From contig CATQJL010000316.1 of the NCBI GenBank assembly GCA_958299035.1, positions 20,871,676 through 20,935,675 of the forward strand: DNA of 64,000 bases, in the 5' to 3' direction. Below are positions 33,010 to 43,673 of this stretch, piece by piece. The position numbers and the translations under genes were made by a program. Numbering within the stretch: the first letter of the stretch is position 1; each line of letters begins with the position of its first letter. The DNA comes from Cylicocyclus nassatus (taxonomy: Eukaryota > Nematoda > Chromadorea > Rhabditida > Strongylidae). A model generated the notes under the pieces. The model was not told the origin of the DNA and ran no database searches. It saw only the letters and a list, made by a program, of their open reading frames with translations.

Positions 33010-35325
33010 ACCTTCACCGGTAGTCAATGCCGAATCAACTGGACTTACCGTCTCTGGAGGTGATGATCGAGCAGAGTCGTTGTTGTCCTGTGTTGTAGTC
33101 CGGGATCGGGTGTTGATGCGAGCGATGTTGGCTTGAGTGTGGAGAAGACGTTGCTCCTCCGGATCCTTAGCGTTGGAGTGGGTGCTCGTCTCCTAAGTCG
33201 GCTTATTATATACTATCCCCGATGGTATGTGCTCTTTGTGCGCGCCGCATCTTTGTTTCTGCCATCGGCAACATGTGCTCGATGAAAGCCAAGATAGGGG
33301 AAAGCTTTGTATGAGAGTCTCTCACACAAAGGGACAAAGATGCTATCGCGCTTGAAAACATATTAAAGTTCGCATGAGATCATGAATGGGAATTCAAACA
33401 TTGAATAGGAATGCTTGAGATTGCACGCAGACTATGTTTATGATAGACAAAGAGAGATTTGTTGCGTGATTTAGCCGCGAAAAACGAGATGGCATGAATG
33501 AAACTCAGTTTGGGACACGGACAAAGGAAAATGTGCATAAAGAAAAGTTCTACGCCTGCGAATTTGAATTTTAGGAGTTTGGTGCAAGAAACGAAAAGTA
33601 TATGCAAGATTTGATAGAGTTTGTTGTGAATTATACGAGAGATTGCGATCAAGAATATAAGTTCAAGAAAAGTGCACGAGAAAGAAAGATCTTAGCGAAA
33701 ATAACACGGAATCATGTTTTGCTCAAATCAATGCACATGAGCGGGAGTTTGGATAAGATTGAGGTTATTGAGAAAGACTTGCAAGACAAGGATAGGTCTA
33801 ATGTTATGAGTAGTTAGTAGCGATAATGTAACATGAATGAGCAGATAGTAAGATTATACTAAAATGGTGCATTTTCCTCAAAAATGCAACTAAACGAGAC
33901 TAAGTGAGAAGAAAACAGCGTTCTACGCGAAAAAAATGGATTTATTATATGATAAAAACTCACCTAATCCTGGAGGTCCTCGTGGTGGATAGAATGGCCG
34001 AAAAGTAAGTGGCTGGAATAGAATGATCGATATCTAATGAGTGCCACATTTCTTACCATGTATTGACCGGTTCGCTTAGCTTGCCGTTTCCTGCCAGCTA
34101 TCAACATGTATCGCCACGTCAGGTCACCGGCGCCACCAGGATCAATTAGCTCAGGAAGGTACCTGTTGATAAGCGGCGGATGGCGCAAGGCGATCGAGTC
34201 TGTCTCTCGCTAGTCCAAGGAGGGTTCAATTCCCCTCCCGGGCCGAAGCTTTGCAATCGTTCCAGCACACTACTGCTTGTATTTCCAAGCTTACCCTCCA
34301 TCAAAACCTTCTTGCAAAGTGGGATGCGCCGACATCCCTCGCTTATGGAGGGTTCTCTTGGCCCTCCTGCCTCTCGGAAAGGTGGGGGTGGGGGCACTCG
34401 TGATTATAAAAAGACCGGGGTTTTGGATGATATAAGAGTGATGTAACGTGCGTTTCTTAGGACACCCAGAGTAATAAGGAAACAACAATATCAATAGCAA
34501 TGTCACCATTTTTTCGGAATAATCTTTTCAAGTGAAAATCACACATTTTTGGTGAATAATGGCCAGCAAGGGCCAATTATTTCAACTTGTCTGGCTCCCA
34601 GGTCCCCAAATGGGCGACGAGGTTTGAGTGAAGAACAAAAATCATTCATTTCTTGTGTGCTGCCATGCAGCGACAAGATTCCAACAAAAAAAAAATCAAA
34701 AAGACAGATGATTTGAAGAGAAAATTGAGAGATTTTGAATCTAGTAGGTGGCCATCCCCCAGACTTTACGCTGCACAATTTTCCAATCAAATTCACCCCC
34801 GGCTGAGGCTAGACCGGTCATCCCATGAGCTACTCTCATGAGGAATTCAATTCCTACAAGAGGTAAGGTCGGTTTGGGTCGCGGGCTACTACGAGGCCGC
34901 ACTCGCTGCTACTATGGATATCGTGTCACCCTCTTACATGAACGATACCATATTAACGCGAAAGAACGCCTCAAGGTGCACCTAACACAATCTTACAAGA
35001 TGTGTTTATCTTAATAACATGAACAACTCGCAAATATATCAAGCCGGCAAAAGAAAACAACAGAAACACAACAAGAATGGGAGATTGGAGCCCAAAGACG
35101 TGGTGGCTCGCTGGTCGTAGGTTCTTCACTGACTCGCCAGACTCCTCCTCTGCTTGGCATAGTTGCGCGTCGAGCTATCGTTGTGCCATCTGTAAACAAA
35201 GAGTATGGGAAAGAAAAAGCGTACGGTATTATACAAGTGATAATGGAAAAAGGCAAAAAGGAAAAGGAAAAGAATAAATGTAGGTTCACATACCGGATAT
35301 ATACAGATATACACTTCTATTTACA
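33010..35325 (-). mobile_element. 5' LTR and leader of retrotransposon copy 2
   Basis: Upstream sequence shared with 4704-6947. Outer end at 35325 (minus strand TGTAAATAG). The TACA at 34110-34107 would give an LTR of about 1.22 kb with TGTA/TACA ends; the inner end is unproven because the 3' LTR is missing. The plus strand near 34185-34250 has a tRNA-like B-box (GGGTTCAATTCC), also present in copy 1, but no good cloverleaf forms. Confidence 0.65.
34122..34138 (-). promoter_or_regulatory. Possible tRNA primer-binding site of copy 2
   Basis: On the minus strand this reads TGGTGGCGCCGGTGACC, starting with TGG as expected for pairing with a tRNA 3' CCA end. It is absent from copy 1, where 29 bases are deleted. 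If the LTR instead ends at TACA (34107), the site would lie within the LTR, and a conserved TGGCAGGAAACGGC just beyond it (about 34098-34085) would be the alternative. I cannot name the tRNA. Confidence 0.25.
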
Positions 35326-35777
35326 ATATTAACTTCCCAGTAAAACATTTTCTAGTCTAACAAATTATGGAAATGTGTTCTACTGAACCAACATATAACT
35401 AAGTAAAACAAAGCAACAAGGGAACAAGAAAAAATTACTGGAAATGAGCAGGTTTTAGTTTCGTAGTTCGTAAGTTAGCGTGTATAGTGTGCACTACGCA
35501 TATTGAGTTACGAATGACTCGACGTATCAAATTAAATGTTTTGGAGTTTGATTGATGATAATGCCAAAATGCTCAGTAGCCTCTGATGTAATTTTTATAC
35601 AAGGTTTTATGGTGCGCTGTTTTTTGACCACCAGAAATTGTGATTTTCAAATTTCTTTTCGTTTCTGGTCATGTTCGAATCAGAGTTTATAATATGCATG
35701 AATACAACATACCTTATATGCATCGAACAAAAGCGGTTGACTAGTCATTTTTGCGATTTTTGGAAATTTTTGGTGCA
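35326..35777. other. No gene seen
   Basis: AT-rich, between retrotransposon copy 2 and the composite repeat. Confidence 0.4.
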
Positions 35778-36408
35778 GAAATTAGTTATAACCTAGTAGT
35801 AAGTTTTTTTTATAACTTGGCAAGATTCGCAATCGGAAAGAAAAGTTCATCGGCATAAGTACGCCAAGCAAAAGCACAAAACTTGACTGACAAGCGAACC
35901 ATGTTTAGTTAGAATGGCCTTTTTAGATGGGATGTATGCCACCTTGGAAAGCATAAAACGCTGATTTTAAATCTGCCTTTCTTACTGCGTAGATTCATAG
36001 ATGAGAAGGTGAGCTTTTATTGAGACATAAAATTACGTGTGCATTATTTCTAGTGCTTGAAGGCAGCGTCCAGGCAAGTCTGGACACATAAGGTTCTCAT
36101 GTGGATAGTAACTTGGGGGCCCTAAATAAGCCACTGCCCAACCAGCAGCTCAGGTAGTGCTCTAACGGCTGAGATATTCCCCTCGAAACTACCCTAGAAT
36201 CGTATTTCCATGGATTCTTGGCGCAACGCGTGGGTCCTCGCGTGAAATTGCCATGAATCGACGAATACGATCCTGTGGTCTAGTTTCAAAGGGAATATCT
36301 CAGCCGTTAGAGCACGACCTGAGCTGCCACTTGAGCAGCGCCTTAGTTAAGACTACAAAATTACTTTTCACGTAATGACATAGGTCCAGATCTGCCTGGA
36401 CGCTGCCT
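35778..36408 (+). mobile_element. Composite repeat ending in a palindromic MITE, copy A
   Basis: The distal part, 36061-36408, is a 348-bp palindromic element with ends AGGCAGCGTCCAGGCA / its complement, flanked by TTGA on both sides (36057-36060 and 36409-36412). The proximal 280 bases (from ATTAGTTATAACC) also recur beside the same MITE at 46837-47480 in reverse orientation. The whole unit therefore seems to have been copied together. It ends about 180 bases before the start codon of the host gene. Confidence 0.7.
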
Positions 36409-36590
36409 TTGATGGAGCAATGGTGATTGTCAGAAGACCTCATTCAATAAATAGTCTCACGTAAAAAGGGATAGCACACTTGGTCGCTTTACTGAAGAGC
36501 TAGGAGGTTCAGCAACTTACTTTATCTAGCTGCACTTTTTCTTTTTGCTCAATAAACCCTCATACTCCCTCTTCCACAAACGTTCCGCAA

Positions 36591-39500
36591 ATGAGGAACC
36601 CAGATTTGGAATCAGCTTTTGATGCTCTCCGGTATGGTTTACATCCCATCTAAAAACATTTCAGTTAAACATGGTTCCCTTGCAAGTTGAATCCTGAAAA
36701 CAACTAAATGAAGACTTTTGCAGGTTCGTTGCGATTAAATCCGTTATCCGTAAAGGAAGCTACGAAATTACCGGAAGATGAAGTAAAGAAACTTTTGGAA
36801 TGTCTTTTTGCAAATGCTATGCGATTTTTCGTGCTGTATTGCATGCACGCCATTAGGTAAGTCTCCACTTTAGATTTGCGAAGCCTTGTTGATGGAACAA
36901 ATCCAGAGATCAAACAGTTCTGAAGTTCTCAAACGATGGAAGCGCATTCTTTCGTTTGAAGGTGACATATATTTATAGGAAATGCAGTCCCGGAATTTGT
37001 CAACGTTAGTATATTTTTATACAGGATCCACTTGCTACATCCGCATTCGACAAGGAAGTACATGCTCTCGGCCCCAAGTTTCTTCTATGCGTGTCTGATG
37101 AGGTACAAACTTTTTCGGTTATGCGAGCAGATAAAAGAAGAGCCTTCTTTAGAAGAAAGTTTCACACGTAAAAGCTAATGTAATGATTTCCACTTGCAAA
37201 GAAGTTCTTTGATTGCCTTCACGTTTAGTTCTTATCTAGCAGTTTTGATTTGTTAAACATATCAAGTAAGCCAAGAAGTTATTATATTTCTAGTCAATCG
37301 TTTCTTGGCATGTAGTGCATATACAAAGTGAAAGCGGATGTACTCTCGTATGTGCGTACTATATGTGAGTACATAGGGGGAGTGCTCTAGGGCCAAGGAG
37401 GCGGATTTTGCCATTTTTTAGGTTCTCTTCTTTCCTTATTTTCTTGCGTAAGCTTTGTCCAACACTTTTTCTAAGTTAAAATTTAGCGAAAACTGTAAGA
37501 GAGTATGTCAAATTTCAGCCGAATTTTTTAGATCATAAACCCTTTTACAAATTCATTTATTTTACAAAACAGAAGTTTTTACCTCCTTTCTAACGAATAT
37601 TTAAATGTTCAATTTTTCGTGACACTCTTGGCGAGAAATTCCAAATTAGCATCGAGCCTCAACCAGCTAAAATGGAAAGTGTATAAACTTGAAAGCGAGG
37701 TTAGGTGTTTACAGGTTTAGCATGTGTCGATCAAAAATTTTTGAAGAAGGTAGTTAAAATTTTTTGACTTGAAGTGGGAACCAATTTTGTCGCTTTTCAC
37801 ACGAAAATTAGATGATTAGCTGTTAGAATCCAAAAATCAGCTATTTTGAGATGGAGCTTCGTGCAAAAGAGATTTTAATTGACGTATTCTGGCGAATTGT
37901 GCTGCAAAGACATCCTACTCTTTGGCTTTCAAAATAATTTCGCTTTCCAGAAGATGAAGAGCTGTGTGCCATTAAGCGATCTCTATACACCAACATTTGA
38001 CGATTGGCAATCCGGAAACGACTGCTCATCGTTAGTTTATCAAGTACGTATTGTTTATACATAAGCTTTGGCTTTTATCTTATCCCTATCAGATTGCACA
38101 TCTTCCTGTAGCGGAAATTACTAGACTGATACTTGGAGAAAAGCTATTTTTGGAGCTTGTTTCCAAGTTCCCTGTCTTTGTAGCCCAACTGAATGAATAT
38201 GCTAGATCTTTGAAACATTTTCAATCAAGAGAGCGACACAGGTAAGGCTAAGCTCCTTTTTTTCTAATTTAGAGTTATTGTACTGTTTTGCAGGCAATGC
38301 AAATATGCAATGACAAAGTAAGCTTAATTTCTAGTGATGCTTGAACCTTCTCACATAATTTTGTTGCTAGCCCATTTTGCTTGTGTTGCAGAACAGAAAT
38401 AGTAGTGCTTCGCACATCCGTAGTAAAGGTTTACGTGGAGAGAGTGTTGTTAGCTGCATCTGACTGGTTTGCGTTTGAAAAGGTTGGTCAGCACTTAATC
38501 CTTTCTAGAAGTCATTTGGCGCAATTAATATTATCAGCGACTCTTTAAGCGCTTGCAATTTCAAAATTAGTTTTGCGGATAATGAAGAGTTGCCAAAAAT
38601 GATTTTTTTGACTTTTCACTTCAAATCCCAAGAAATCTGAACGAATATACATTTCTTCTCCTTTATCGCCAGTCCTCTTTAATACAATAAAATGTTCGTT
38701 GGCAATATCCAGACAAATCTTCGTCTCTTCCACTTTTTTGGGCCTTTCCGTAGCCCTTATGAGAGCGATGAAGTGAAAAAATGTTCCAGGTCCATTTTTT
38801 TCATTCAGAGGCCACGTTAGAGGGTCCGAGCACCTAGATATCCTAGTTCAAGGGCCTTCTTGTGGATTAGGTACTAATCGGGGGGACATAGATTTTGCCT
38901 GGACGCTCTCTCTGAGGTCCTTTACGGCATATAACATCGCGAATTAGATTTTTTCCTTGAAAATTTTCGCTAAAATACTTACAGCTGCGTGTGAAATCAA
39001 CAAACGTACTAATTTTCATTTTAGAAAGTTAGTCTACTTAATTATATTGCAAAGTCTTTGCGCACATGGGTCAGACACGAGAGATTATTCAAAGAAGCTA
39101 TGTATGACATGCCTTATGAAGAATATCGTGAGATAGTTTTGGTTTCACTGAAATATGAAATAAAAACACACGTTTACTTTTAAGACTCGCTGCGAGTTTT
39201 TTCGGAGAAACATGGAGCTCTTCATCCACTTTCAGAAGAACTTCTCAAAGAGATCTCGACAAGATTTGATCACTTTTTCCTTATCTATGCGATTCATGCT
39301 CTCAGGTATTAGTGAAAAACCAGTTTCTTTCAAAAAGTGCATTTTTAGAGAACATACTGACGCTTTCGTAGATGAGAAGGGTATTGTGAAATTTCGATTT
39401 AAGCAACAAGATTCTAACGCTTATAGAACGGTGAGGATGTCTAATTTCTGTGTTTTCTCTCAGTGTTTCACTTAATATGTATAATTCAATAGACTGAAAA

Positions 39501-42500
39501 TTGTCACGTTACATTAGACTTCTTTTTAGGATATCTTAATACCTGACGAAGAACTTCAGCACAGGTCTGTATCCCCTAATGATTGGTCTTCTCAACAATC
39601 AACACAGAGTGTCGAAAATCCGGGTAATTCATGGGTAAGCTTGGATATGATTGAATAACACCGTTATGCCGAAAAAACACCAAAAGAATTTTTTCTAAAT
39701 TTTGATTTTGTTTCTGCTTTTTTGAAGGCAGTATCAGCCTCAGAAATAGCATGATATCCTCGATATCCCTATCATTTCTGAAAGAAAAATGTATAATCTT
39801 TTGAAAACCATGCAATTAAACAAGCTAGAGAGTGGGGTCCTTTGAAGAAAAGCTGTCATAAATCCCAAGCATTTTGAATTACCAAATAAGCACAAGCTGA
39901 AAAACTCAAAATCTTCATTTTTTTAAAAAGTCTTATTTTCTCGCTTTTAACGTCGGAGAACAGATACAATCAAGGAATATATCAATGTATTAGGTTGGTC
40001 CGAAAGTTCTTGCGCATCATTTTCAAAAAATCATAACTTCCTTGCCACTCGATGGATTTCGTTAAGATTATACCTGTTCGAAAGAGGAATCCATGCTCTT
40101 TACCGCTGTACCTTCGACATGAATTACTTTGAGAAACTTCGAGAGTTACAAGCAATTGAAGGAAATCAGTCAAAATTGGCATTTTTCGAGCTGGGTCACG
40201 AAAAATTCTGGAAGTATCTTTGTTGGATAGAGAAAATTATGCTCATTACAATGGTACTTTTCTGATGAGTTGAAACGAAAAAGATCGAAAGTTAGGAGCA
40301 AATAAAGAGAATTCCTTCAGTTTTGTAATTTTTGAGCATGGTCAAAAAAGCCCAGAAACGTCACAGAAAAAATGAAAAAGTCATAAACGTGGGTTTTGTG
40401 ATCTTCTCTTTCTAGCTGAGCGGAATTCGTGCTAATCGAGAGCAATTTTGATTTTCGTGAAAAATGCAGGCCCGAAAATCCGAAAAAATCACGTAAAACA
40501 AAATTGCTCTCGATTAGCTCGAAAGTTGCTCAGCTAGATGAGAAGGTCACAAAACCCACGTTCATGGCTTTTTCGTATTTTCTGTGACGTTTCTGGACTT
40601 TTTTGACCATGCTAAAAAATTACAAAACTGAAGGAATTCTCTTTGTTTGCTCCTAACTTTCGATCTTTTTCGTTTCAACTCATCAGAAAAGCACCATTGT
40701 AATGAGCATAATTTTCTCTATAATATAAAAGTACTTCCAGAATTTTTCGTGACCCAGCTCGAAAAATGCCAATTTTGACTGATTTCCTTCAGTTGCTTGT
40801 AACTCTCGAAGTTTCTCAAAGTAATTCATGTCGAAGGTACAGCGGTAAAGAGCATGGATTCCTCTTTCGAACAGGAATAATCTCAACGAAATCCATCGAG
40901 TGGCAAGGAAGTTATGATTTTTTGAAAATGATGCGCAAGAACTTTCGGACCAACCTAATATATAACAGTAAGAAAACTCGTCAAAATTATTAATTCTTCA
41001 ACAGTAAGAAAAAATTAGTCAAAAAGCGAGTTAGATACGCCAAAGTAGGTCAAAAAAATTAGATAGGTCGGTGATAAAAGATGAAAGTTTGATAAGCTGA
41101 TATATAAGGGACAGCGTAGATCACCAAGTCAAAATATCTTATTTTAATCTACACAACTGCCACGAGATCCTTAGGCTTATAAAATTGACCACTTCCCCCA
41201 CGTAATCTGAGAAAATGAAAAACGGTGGAAAATTTTAAAACACGACCAGTTGGGAATTGATAGGTGATTCAATTGAGAAGAAGCAAAATAACCATCCTTA
41301 ATGGACGCTTCAACAAAACCGCGTTGATGTCAAAATTTGCAACAGAAAAAACCATTCAATTTTCAATGTATTTGTAAATTTTTGTAAACTTTCCGGTATA
41401 GTTTTAGACTCCACCATTGGATTGTTTTCCAAAACAACGAATTCCTGCCGTTTAGAATGATTTAGATATCAAGGATATCACACTACCTCTGGGGCTGATT
41501 CGCACCCCTGCGCGACCAATGCGGGCAAATTTCTCGGCAGGAGTCCAGACGACGAACATGTAGGTTGCTGCATGATGCTGCGCGAGGGCGCAATACCTTT
41601 GTGCGCGAATATGGCTATTCTAGCCGCAGAGCGCATGAGGCTCACGATTTACAACAGTAGAGGATACGCGCGCGTCGCGTTTGCTCCCGCTCAACTAATA
41701 CTGCTTCTGCGCCTTCGTCATGCAGTAGCCTTTAATTACTGTATTATCTGCGGCGATATGCCGGCAGCTCCAGCGGCTGGCTGCGGCAACAATCGGCTGC
41801 CCGGCTACCACGTGTACGCCTCCCGCGATGCAAGGACGGCTAGCGGAATCGAGAAGGCCGCTCCGGAAGCTGGGAGCATGAATTCACAGTGAGGAGCATC
41901 CCACCCACTGGCTGTTCCCCTTTTTTGGCCGTTTTCGCTTTCAGGTTTGGATTTTCGGATTCAGCATGACGAATGGGCCTGGATAAGTGCGAATTTTTGA
42001 AATCGAGTTTTTGCCCGGACACTGCCTTTAAGGCAGCAGAGCTTTGTAGTTCTTTGGAGAATATTGGTACTTGAATATTTCAAAGGATTGAAGCTCTCAA
42101 TTAGCTAATCTATTAAAGATGTCAAAACCATTGCTCATTCAGTAACCTTTTTTACATGTCAGGACCCTATGCTTTACCTTCATACTACCTCTGGACTCTG
42201 TGTATTTTATTGTCGCTATCGAGAGTAGTGGTCCATGTTCATTTCCTTAGTGCTGACGTTGGCAAAATTTTTCTTTCCAGTTCTAAGAGTTTGATCTCAG
42301 TCTGAGCTTTGAAAAAGTAGTTCGCTTGATCGAAATGGCAATTTGGAAGGTGATGTATACCCATGGATAGAGCTTTCGCTGATGCTCGATCCTCTTTATC
42401 TGCGATGCGTTTTTCTTACAAAAACGTTATGACCTTTTCTTATGCCAAATTTTCGTGTATTTTTGAGCGTAAAGTTACGGTAGTTTTCACCCGAAAGTAT

Positions 42501-43673
42501 GCACGCTCAGGCAAATCACCTAGTAAGCATTATATCTAATCCGATGCAACTGAACGCTTTCGAATGTTGTCCATCCATGTTGTTATTCATGGGTCGCCAA
42601 TCCCTTCCCATACTTCCATTGTAAGTACAAAAAAACCCATAACTTGCTTTATGACGCTTCGCTATATGTCAATATAGAAGCTATTTGAAATCAGCGTTTT
42701 AAGCTCTATCCATAGGTATGCATCACCTTCCGAAATGCACTTAACCAAGCGAACTTTCTTTGTTGCAGAACCCCTCCCCCCTCCCAATCCTCCCCAGCCC
42801 ATTCTCGCATAGTCCTCCGCTATGAAACATACCATTTGATTCAACTGGCTTGGCATCGGCAAAGGCGGGGCTTCGTGACCTAATTAAGGCTAGGTAATGA
42901 TCAGAGAGCACTCGCGCGAGAGAGACGCAGATGCGTCGCAGGCGCGAGCGGCCTCAATTAGATCACAAAACCCCGCCCTAATATTGCCAAGCCAGTTTAA
43001 TCAAAGGTTATGTGTTCTTATGTGGAATGTACTGGAACTGATTGAGGCAACTTGACCAGAAATGACCTTTATTTTTGCTCCACAAATAAAATTATGTGCG
43101 CAGGTGAAGCTTTGTTGCGGAAGCATAGCCACGAACAATTATATTTATTTCTAAACATCATTTTCCAGCCTGGCGCTTCCAATAGGGTGAGCTCGTTTTC
43201 ATGCCAGGTGTCAAAAAGTCCACACAAAAATTTTGGTCCCTTTCAAAATGTTTTTTTTTTGTGTTGAATAAAGTAACTCAATCTTCATTGTCAGTCATAA
43301 CGTCTCGTCTCTTAGGTGCCATCTCAAGCCGATGAAGATAATGTTCTTCCTTCATTCAAGCCTGAATCGGTGAAATCACCGGAGATTGTGGAAGTAAGAA
43401 GGCCATTTCGATTCATACTTCATACATAATCCTTGATTCTGTTAAATTCAGGCAGAAAACGACAATGATGAAGAATGGGAGATGAAGCTCTTTGAAAGGG
43501 TAAGGGAGGATCCGATTGTGCCAACACATTTCAAAACAATTTTTGGGTAAGTTTATTGCTTCCGCTTATTATCATACAATTACCTAATCAATTTTTTCAG
43601 AATTCTCGCGGCCAATAACCGCAACTTACGGGAAGAGAAAGCTTTTTTGCAATCTAGATTAGGATTGGGTTAG
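36591..43673 (+). CDS. Multi-exon host gene, product not recognised (~449 aa)
   Basis: Exons that join in phase: 36591-36636, 36724-36830, 36874-36961, 37025-37102, 37951-38043, 38093-38241, 38294-38317, 38392-38482, 39025-39127, 39185-39305, 39349-39430, 39530-39634, 43169-43186, 43316-43393, 43452-43546 and 43601-43673 (stop). Introns begin GT and end in TTTTAG/TTGCAG-type acceptors, and several are only 43-57 nt. Two exons are tiny (24 and 18 nt). The one phase conflict is between exons 3 and 4, so that border is unsure. The start ATG begins MRNPDLESAFDALR. The protein is mostly helical and soluble-looking, without signal peptide or membrane segment. Its middle part (ILGEKLFLELVSKFPVFVAQ, HPLSEELLKEISTRFDHFF) looks conserved. 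The tail is acidic (AENDNDEEWEMKLF) and it ends LQSRLGLG. I do not recognise the family and give no function. Confidence 0.8.
39990..40958 (+). mobile_element. Long palindromic Tc1/mariner-type MITE (TTAGGTTGGTCC family), copy A
   Basis: 969-bp element in the large intron of the host gene, bounded by TA. Its ends are TTAGGTTGGTCCGAAAGTTC and the complement. The two arms of roughly 450-480 bp pair almost fully, leaving a short centre near 40450-40490. The TTAGGTTGG tip and TA duplication fit mariner-type elements. No transposase. The right part recurs at 52172-52743. Confidence 0.88.
41562..41731. mobile_element. MITE with AGGCTGCTGCATGACGAAG ends, copy 2
   Basis: 170-bp relative of 15318-15476 in inverted orientation, with ends AGGTTGCTGCATGATGCTGC / the complement of AGGCTACTGCATGACGAAGG. 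It lies inside the 39635-43168 intron. The borders lack the ATAA duplication seen in copy 1. Confidence 0.6.
42319..42755. mobile_element. MITE with AGTTCGCTTG ends
   Basis: Arms of about 57 bases, AGTTCGCTTGATCGAAATGG on the left and its imperfect complement ending CCAAGCGAACT on the right, both including CTCTATCCAT. It lies in the large intron of the host gene. Confidence 0.6.
42833..43006. mobile_element. Small MITE with CAACTGGCTTGGC arms
   Basis: ATTTGATTCAACTGGCTTGG on the left and GCCAAGCCAGTTTAATCAAA on the right, both followed inward by a GGCGGGG(C/T)TT block. A small CG-rich inner hairpin (CGCGCGAGAG...GGCGCGAGCG) fills the middle. It lies about 160 bases before the 18-nt exon of the host gene. 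Confidence 0.6.

Larger units (their letters stand above)
27142..35325 (-). mobile_element. LTR retrotransposon copy 2 (Ty3/gypsy-like with Env-like module), 3' end lost in gap
   Basis: Minus-strand order: LTR/leader (35325-33010), Gag (33009-32241), zinc knuckle (32281-31946), signal peptide and Env-like module (32010-30442), transmembrane segment and protease (30460-29582), linker and RT start (29546-28905), RT and RNase H (28866-27454), and integrase start (27596-27142), cut by the gap. The flank beyond 35325 differs from that of copy 1, so these are separate insertions unless the assembly is wrong. Frame breaks lie near 32652, 32310, 31990, 30470, 29583, 28906 and between RNase H and integrase. 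Confidence 0.92.
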
